Origin: Fidelibacterota bacterium
GTDB lineage: Bacteria; Fidelibacterota; Marinisomatia; Marinisomatales; JABMOV01
DNA length: 44,807 nucleotides
Assembly (NCBI GenBank): GCA_013203145.1
Contig: JABMOV010000155.1
Span: 1 to 44,807, forward strand
Direction: 5' to 3'
This document shows positions 43,904 to 44,807 of this stretch, one piece after another. Numbering within the stretch: position 1 is the first letter of the stretch; each line of letters starts with the position of its first letter. The translations under genes and the position numbers were made by a program. The notes under the pieces were generated by a model that was not told the origin of the DNA, ran no database searches, and worked only from the letters and a program-made list of their open reading frames with translations.

Positions 43904-44640
43904 GTAAAACTGTATTTATTACAGGTGCCAGTAGTGGTATTGGTGAGTATCTTGCCTATGCATACGCAAAACGAGGATATTCTATTGGATTATTTGCTCG
44001 TCGGACGGATGTTTTGGAAGAAGTAAAAACCAAATGTGAATCGCTGGGTGGTAGCGCAATTATTTTTTCTGGAGACGTAACCGATGAAGCAAAAGTCGTC
44101 ACCAGCATCAATAATTTTGTTGAGAATTTTGGACATATAGATATTTTATACGCAAACGCAGGAATTGGTGCGGCGGATCCAATTTGGAAAGGCGAAACAA
44201 AGGACGTTCATCGTGTACTAAATATCAATATTAATGGTGTTGTAAATACAGTCTTTGCCGCTACACCGCACATGGTAAAACAAAAGTCAGGCAAGATTGC
44301 TGTCATAAGTTCTGTTGCAGGATTTCGTGGGCTTCCCCGTCATGGTGCTTATTCAGGATCAAAAGCTGCTGTACGAACCATGGCAGATGGGTGGCGTTAT
44401 GACCTTACTCCGAATAATATTCAAATCACTACAATCCATCCCGGTTTCATCAAAACACCAATGGTCGATAATAATGGATTTATGCCTTTTTTAATGGATG
44501 TAGACATTGCTGCAGAAAAAATAATAAATGCGATGGAATCAGGTAAAAAATCATACATATTTCCCTGGCAATGGCGATTGGTTATCCCCTTCTTTAAAAT
44601 TGTACCAGATGCATTGATAAACGCAGTGTATAAGAGGTAA
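43900..44640 (+). CDS. Classical short-chain dehydrogenase/reductase
   Basis: A 246-residue NAD(P)-dependent oxidoreductase with all standard motifs: TGASSGIG (8-15), NAG (about 85-87), the catalytic Ser in ISSVAG and YSGSK with the Tyr and Lys of YxxxK (about 148-152). The sequence HPGFIKTPM is also usual. The start is TTG 43900, which overlaps the preceding TGA as TTGA; no ATG fits the family's N-terminus. The C-terminus has a hydrophobic segment (WQWRLVIPFFKIVPDAL) that may touch the membrane. Substrate is unknown. It is the last gene of the plus-strand unit. Confidence 0.88.
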   Translation: MSKTVFITGASSGIGEYLAYAYAKRGYSIGLFARRTDVLEEVKTKCESLGGSAIIFSGDVTDEAKVVTSINNFVENFGHIDILYANAGIGAADPIWKGETKDVHRVLNININGVVNTVFAATPHMVKQKSGKIAVISSVAGFRGLPRHGAYSGSKAAVRTMADGWRYDLTPNNIQITTIHPGFIKTPMVDNNGFMPFLMDVDIAAEKIINAMESGKKSYIFPWQWRLVIPFFKIVPDALINAVYKR

Positions 44641-44807
44641 GATATTTTGTATTTATATTGGGGAAGTATTTCTAGTTCATTGAAGATTTAATGTAGATAT
44701 AACTTCACTAAAGCATTCTATCAGTAATAACCAATTAATTCCTAACTAAGATTTATTAACATCACTCTGTATTGGACTTGCTACATTTCAACGGACACCC
44801 CAAGAAG
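44641..44807. other. Gene-free right edge
   Basis: These 167 AT-rich bases hold no ORF, tRNA or clear terminator. The last 30 bases or so (around GGACACCCC) have the flavour of an insertion-sequence end, but this cannot be judged at the window border. Confidence 0.3.

Noticed and set aside
1..44807. tRNA, rRNA, CRISPR arrays, riboswitches, phage genes
   Set aside because: None was seen on reading both strands; almost all of the window is accounted for by protein genes.

Overview
The window is about 44.8 kb of AT-rich, densely packed bacterial DNA. It carries 30 protein genes, one gene relic and no RNA genes that I can see. The style is that of a Gram-negative member of the Fibrobacteres-Chlorobi-Bacteroidetes (FCB) side of the tree, most likely Candidatus Neomarinimicrobiota (Marinimicrobia/SAR406). 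Eight secreted proteins end in a type IX secretion-like tail (YPNPFNPTT or NPY followed by an Ig/FlgD-like fold), there are two PorV/UPF0164-like barrels, and there are two TonB-dependent receptors with carboxypeptidase-regulatory-like N-terminal domains but no SusD partner. The taxon is inferred, not proven.

The gene content points to one theme: capture, breakdown and recycling of peptidoglycan. Layout: (A, plus strand, 1-6812) a secreted propeller-like protein, a secreted M23 endopeptidase, a DacB/PBP4-type carboxypeptidase lipoprotein, an LD-carboxypeptidase, and SpmA and SpmB. (B, minus, 10372-6875) anmK followed by a NagB-like/LmbE fusion. (C, minus, 18074-10492) TonB receptor, large secreted protein, PorV-like barrel, FG-GAP protein, closed by a terminator near 10402-10436. 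A relic of the anmK 5' end lies at 18244-18346. (D, minus, 29355-18360) a second TonB receptor, large secreted protein and PorV-like barrel, then a PGRP-type amidase, a PD40 propeller and an Amidase_3 enzyme. (E, plus, 29539-33168) an FG-GAP protein, a terminator, and a DigH-like glycoside hydrolase. (F, minus, 36067-33173) esterase, AmiE/beta-lactamase-fold hydrolase, DUF1460 amidase-like protein. (G, plus, 36174-44640) tandem-domain glycosyltransferase, ASKHA sugar kinase, leaderless SpoIID/LytB protein, AmpG-like permease, DUF5009/NagX-like acyltransferase and two SDR proteins.

A working model, which is inference: surface or secreted amidases and the M23 peptidase strip and cut peptides. 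The GHL10 hydrolase cuts the denuded glycan. The two TonB systems import fragments. The carboxypeptidase and LdcA trim stem peptides, AmpG carries muro-sugars inward, and SpoIID, AnmK, the sugar kinase and the LmbE-NagB fusion handle sugars in the cytoplasm. MurQ, NagZ, NagA, NamZ (DUF1343) and Mpl are not in this window.

Gene spacing is tight, with many ATGA, TAATG or TTGA overlaps. No gene-free stretch exceeds 300 bases. The longest are 18075-18359 (holds the anmK relic), 29356-29538 (divergent promoter region) and 44641-44807 (right edge, nothing firm). No tRNA, rRNA, CRISPR array or riboswitch was recognised.
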